A stretch of DNA of 64,000 bases, taken from assembly GCA_027061805.1 (NCBI GenBank), contig JAMOWA010000057.1, forward strand, positions 1 through 64,000. The letters run 5' to 3'. Below the pieces are notes generated by a model. It worked only from the letters and a program-made list of their open reading frames with translations, had not been told where the DNA came from and ran no database searches. Numbering within the stretch: the first letter of the stretch is position 1; every line of letters begins with the position of its first letter. The position numbers and the translations under genes were made by a program. Below are positions 63,193 to 64,000 of this stretch, piece after piece. This DNA comes from Thermoanaerobaculia bacterium (lineage in GTDB: Bacteria; Acidobacteriota; Thermoanaerobaculia; Thermoanaerobaculales; Sulfomarinibacteraceae).

Positions 63193-63447
63193 CCCGCATG
63201 ATTCATGATGCTTCGACTGCGCCACGCGATCCGTCGTTGCTGGCAGCGTCTTCTCGGCTCGGTCGTTCGAGGTGCGGCAGGCACTCCTTCGCTCCCTTGC
63301 CTTGTGAGAACACCACCAGCAACGGCGTCTCGCACCGCTCGCCACGAACCCTCCCGAACACTCCAGGTGAGAGCATCGATCGGCGTGGCGTGAAATCCCG
63401 ACCCCTCGGTTGACACCCCGGCCATGTGCCGGAAGAATGGGCGGCAC
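63193..63447 (+). other. Intergenic stretch before the glycosylphosphotransferase gene
   Basis: 255 bases. No gene or remnant recognised; the promoter of the next gene is at its end. Confidence 0.5.
63410..63438 (+). promoter_or_regulatory. Sigma-70-type promoter of the last gene
   Basis: A perfect -35 TTGACA (63410-63415), a 17-base spacer and AAGAAT (63433-63438). The ATG at 63448 is only 9 bases beyond, so the message would have almost no leader. Confidence 0.65.
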
Positions 63448-64000
63448 ATGTTCGGCCCGACCTCCGCAAACCGTGGACACCGCCTGTTCCTGGCTGCCGC
63501 CGATGCCCTGGTCGTGGTGGGAGCCGGGACCCTGGCTGCATGGATCCGCTTCCCCTCGCACCTGTTCAGCGACAGCATCCGCGAGATCGTGGCGCATCCC
63601 TGGTTCGTGATGAGTGCCATCGGCGCGGTCTGGGCGCTCTCCACCACCTTCGACCTCTACCGACCGGAGGTCTGGCCCACGCTGGACCGGCTCATGGTGC
63701 GCCTGGCGGCCCTTGCCGTGACGCTCCCCGTGGCCATCGCCCTCCTCGTGTACGCGGTCCCCCCCTGGCGGTTCGGCCGGGGGTTGCTGGTCCTCACGGT
63801 GCTGTTCACACTTGCGGGATCGGCCCTCGTCCGCATGCTCTGGAGGGCCCGGGCCGTGCACTGGGTCCCCAGACCTGCCGTGGTCATCGGTCACGGTCCC
63901 GTGGTGGAGTCCCTGTCGCAGGAGCTGGAGCACCATCCCGCTCCACCGTTCAGGATCGTGCGCCGGCTGGAGGAGCTCCCCGAGGACACGGACCCCGAAT
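63448..64000 (+). CDS. Polyprenyl glycosylphosphotransferase (WcaJ-like), 3'-truncated by the window edge
   Basis: The frame is open from the ATG at 63448 to the end of the window (184 codons). It starts FGPTSANRGHRLFLAAADAL and has four hydrophobic segments, including ALVVVGAGTLAAWIRF and AALAVTLPVAIALLVYAV. The region then turns to a Rossmann-like PAVVIGHGPVVESLSQELEH. This is the N-terminal membrane and nucleotide-binding-like part of enzymes that load the first sugar phosphate of exopolysaccharides onto undecaprenyl phosphate. The catalytic bacterial-sugar-transferase domain would lie beyond the window, so the call rests on the N-terminal architecture. Confidence 0.72.
   Translation, partial: MFGPTSANRGHRLFLAAADALVVVGAGTLAAWIRFPSHLFSDSIREIVAHPWFVMSAIGAVWALSTTFDLYRPEVWPTLDRLMVRLAALAVTLPVAIALLVYAVPPWRFGRGLLVLTVLFTLAGSALVRMLWRARAVHWVPRPAVVIGHGPVVESLSQELEHHPAPPFRIVRRLEELPEDTDPE

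Overview
This window is one stretch of a very G+C-rich bacterial chromosome (about two thirds G+C by eye) with tightly packed, mostly operonic genes on both strands. Genes for Gram-negative envelope building (kdsC, lptE, lspA, lgt, an ArnT-like transferase, parvulin and lipoprotein genes) point to a diderm. Paralogous PPi- and ATP-type phosphofructokinases, a Ser/Thr kinase with PEGA domains, Cys-containing SLH-like repeats on a secreted protease and secreted proteins with a PAAAQ-type cleavage site together suggest Acidobacteriota, perhaps the Thermoanaerobaculia side. That placement is inference: the window has no rRNA or tRNA. I saw no insertion sequence, CRISPR array or prophage.

Layout: 0-5.3 kb, end of a complex I operon (nuoL, M, N) followed by the NADH sensor rex. 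5.4-11.7 kb, a Ser/Thr kinase, a TPR protein, a NUDIX/glycosyltransferase pair, acpS and a lone receiver. 12.0-19.4 kb, ileS-lspA-lgt-rluD and a thioredoxin-like DUF255 protein. 19.7-25.0 kb, two phosphofructokinases around ndk and a dCMP-deaminase-like gene, then trmB, yraN and hemD in an overlapping string. 25.0-27.6 kb, a broken secreted-protein gene and a radical SAM enzyme ending in 13 CPLGP repeats. 27.8-31.7 kb, pruA, a LEA14-like lipoprotein, an RRM protein and a parvulin. 31.8-33.0 kb is a graveyard of truncated or frameshifted genes. 33.0-45.1 kb holds transport, peptidase, metG, thyX, envelope genes and an aroD-aroE fusion.

45.1-46.9 kb is the most unusual part: two near-identical four-helix-bundle (S23-type) genes, each preceded by a nested palindrome that contains its own Shine-Dalgarno sequence and start codon, separated by hexanucleotide-periodic arrays. 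46.9-52.3 kb carries trpS, a ferredoxin, a secreted protein, a histidine kinase and metK. 52.4-57.3 kb has a decayed cupin, an overlapping operon (two arsenosugar-type glycosyltransferases, an MTA-phosphorylase-like gene, an ABC transporter) and a small Rieske protein. 57.5-60.6 kb is the proton-translocating transhydrogenase pntAA-pntAB-pntB. The window ends with a metzincin protease and the start of a polyprenyl glycosylphosphotransferase.

Several transcription units have a TAnnnT hexamer only 6-8 bases before the start codon and no Shine-Dalgarno sequence, suggesting that leaderless transcription is common here. NAD(P)H balance recurs as a theme: complex I, Rex and the transhydrogenase all lie in the window.
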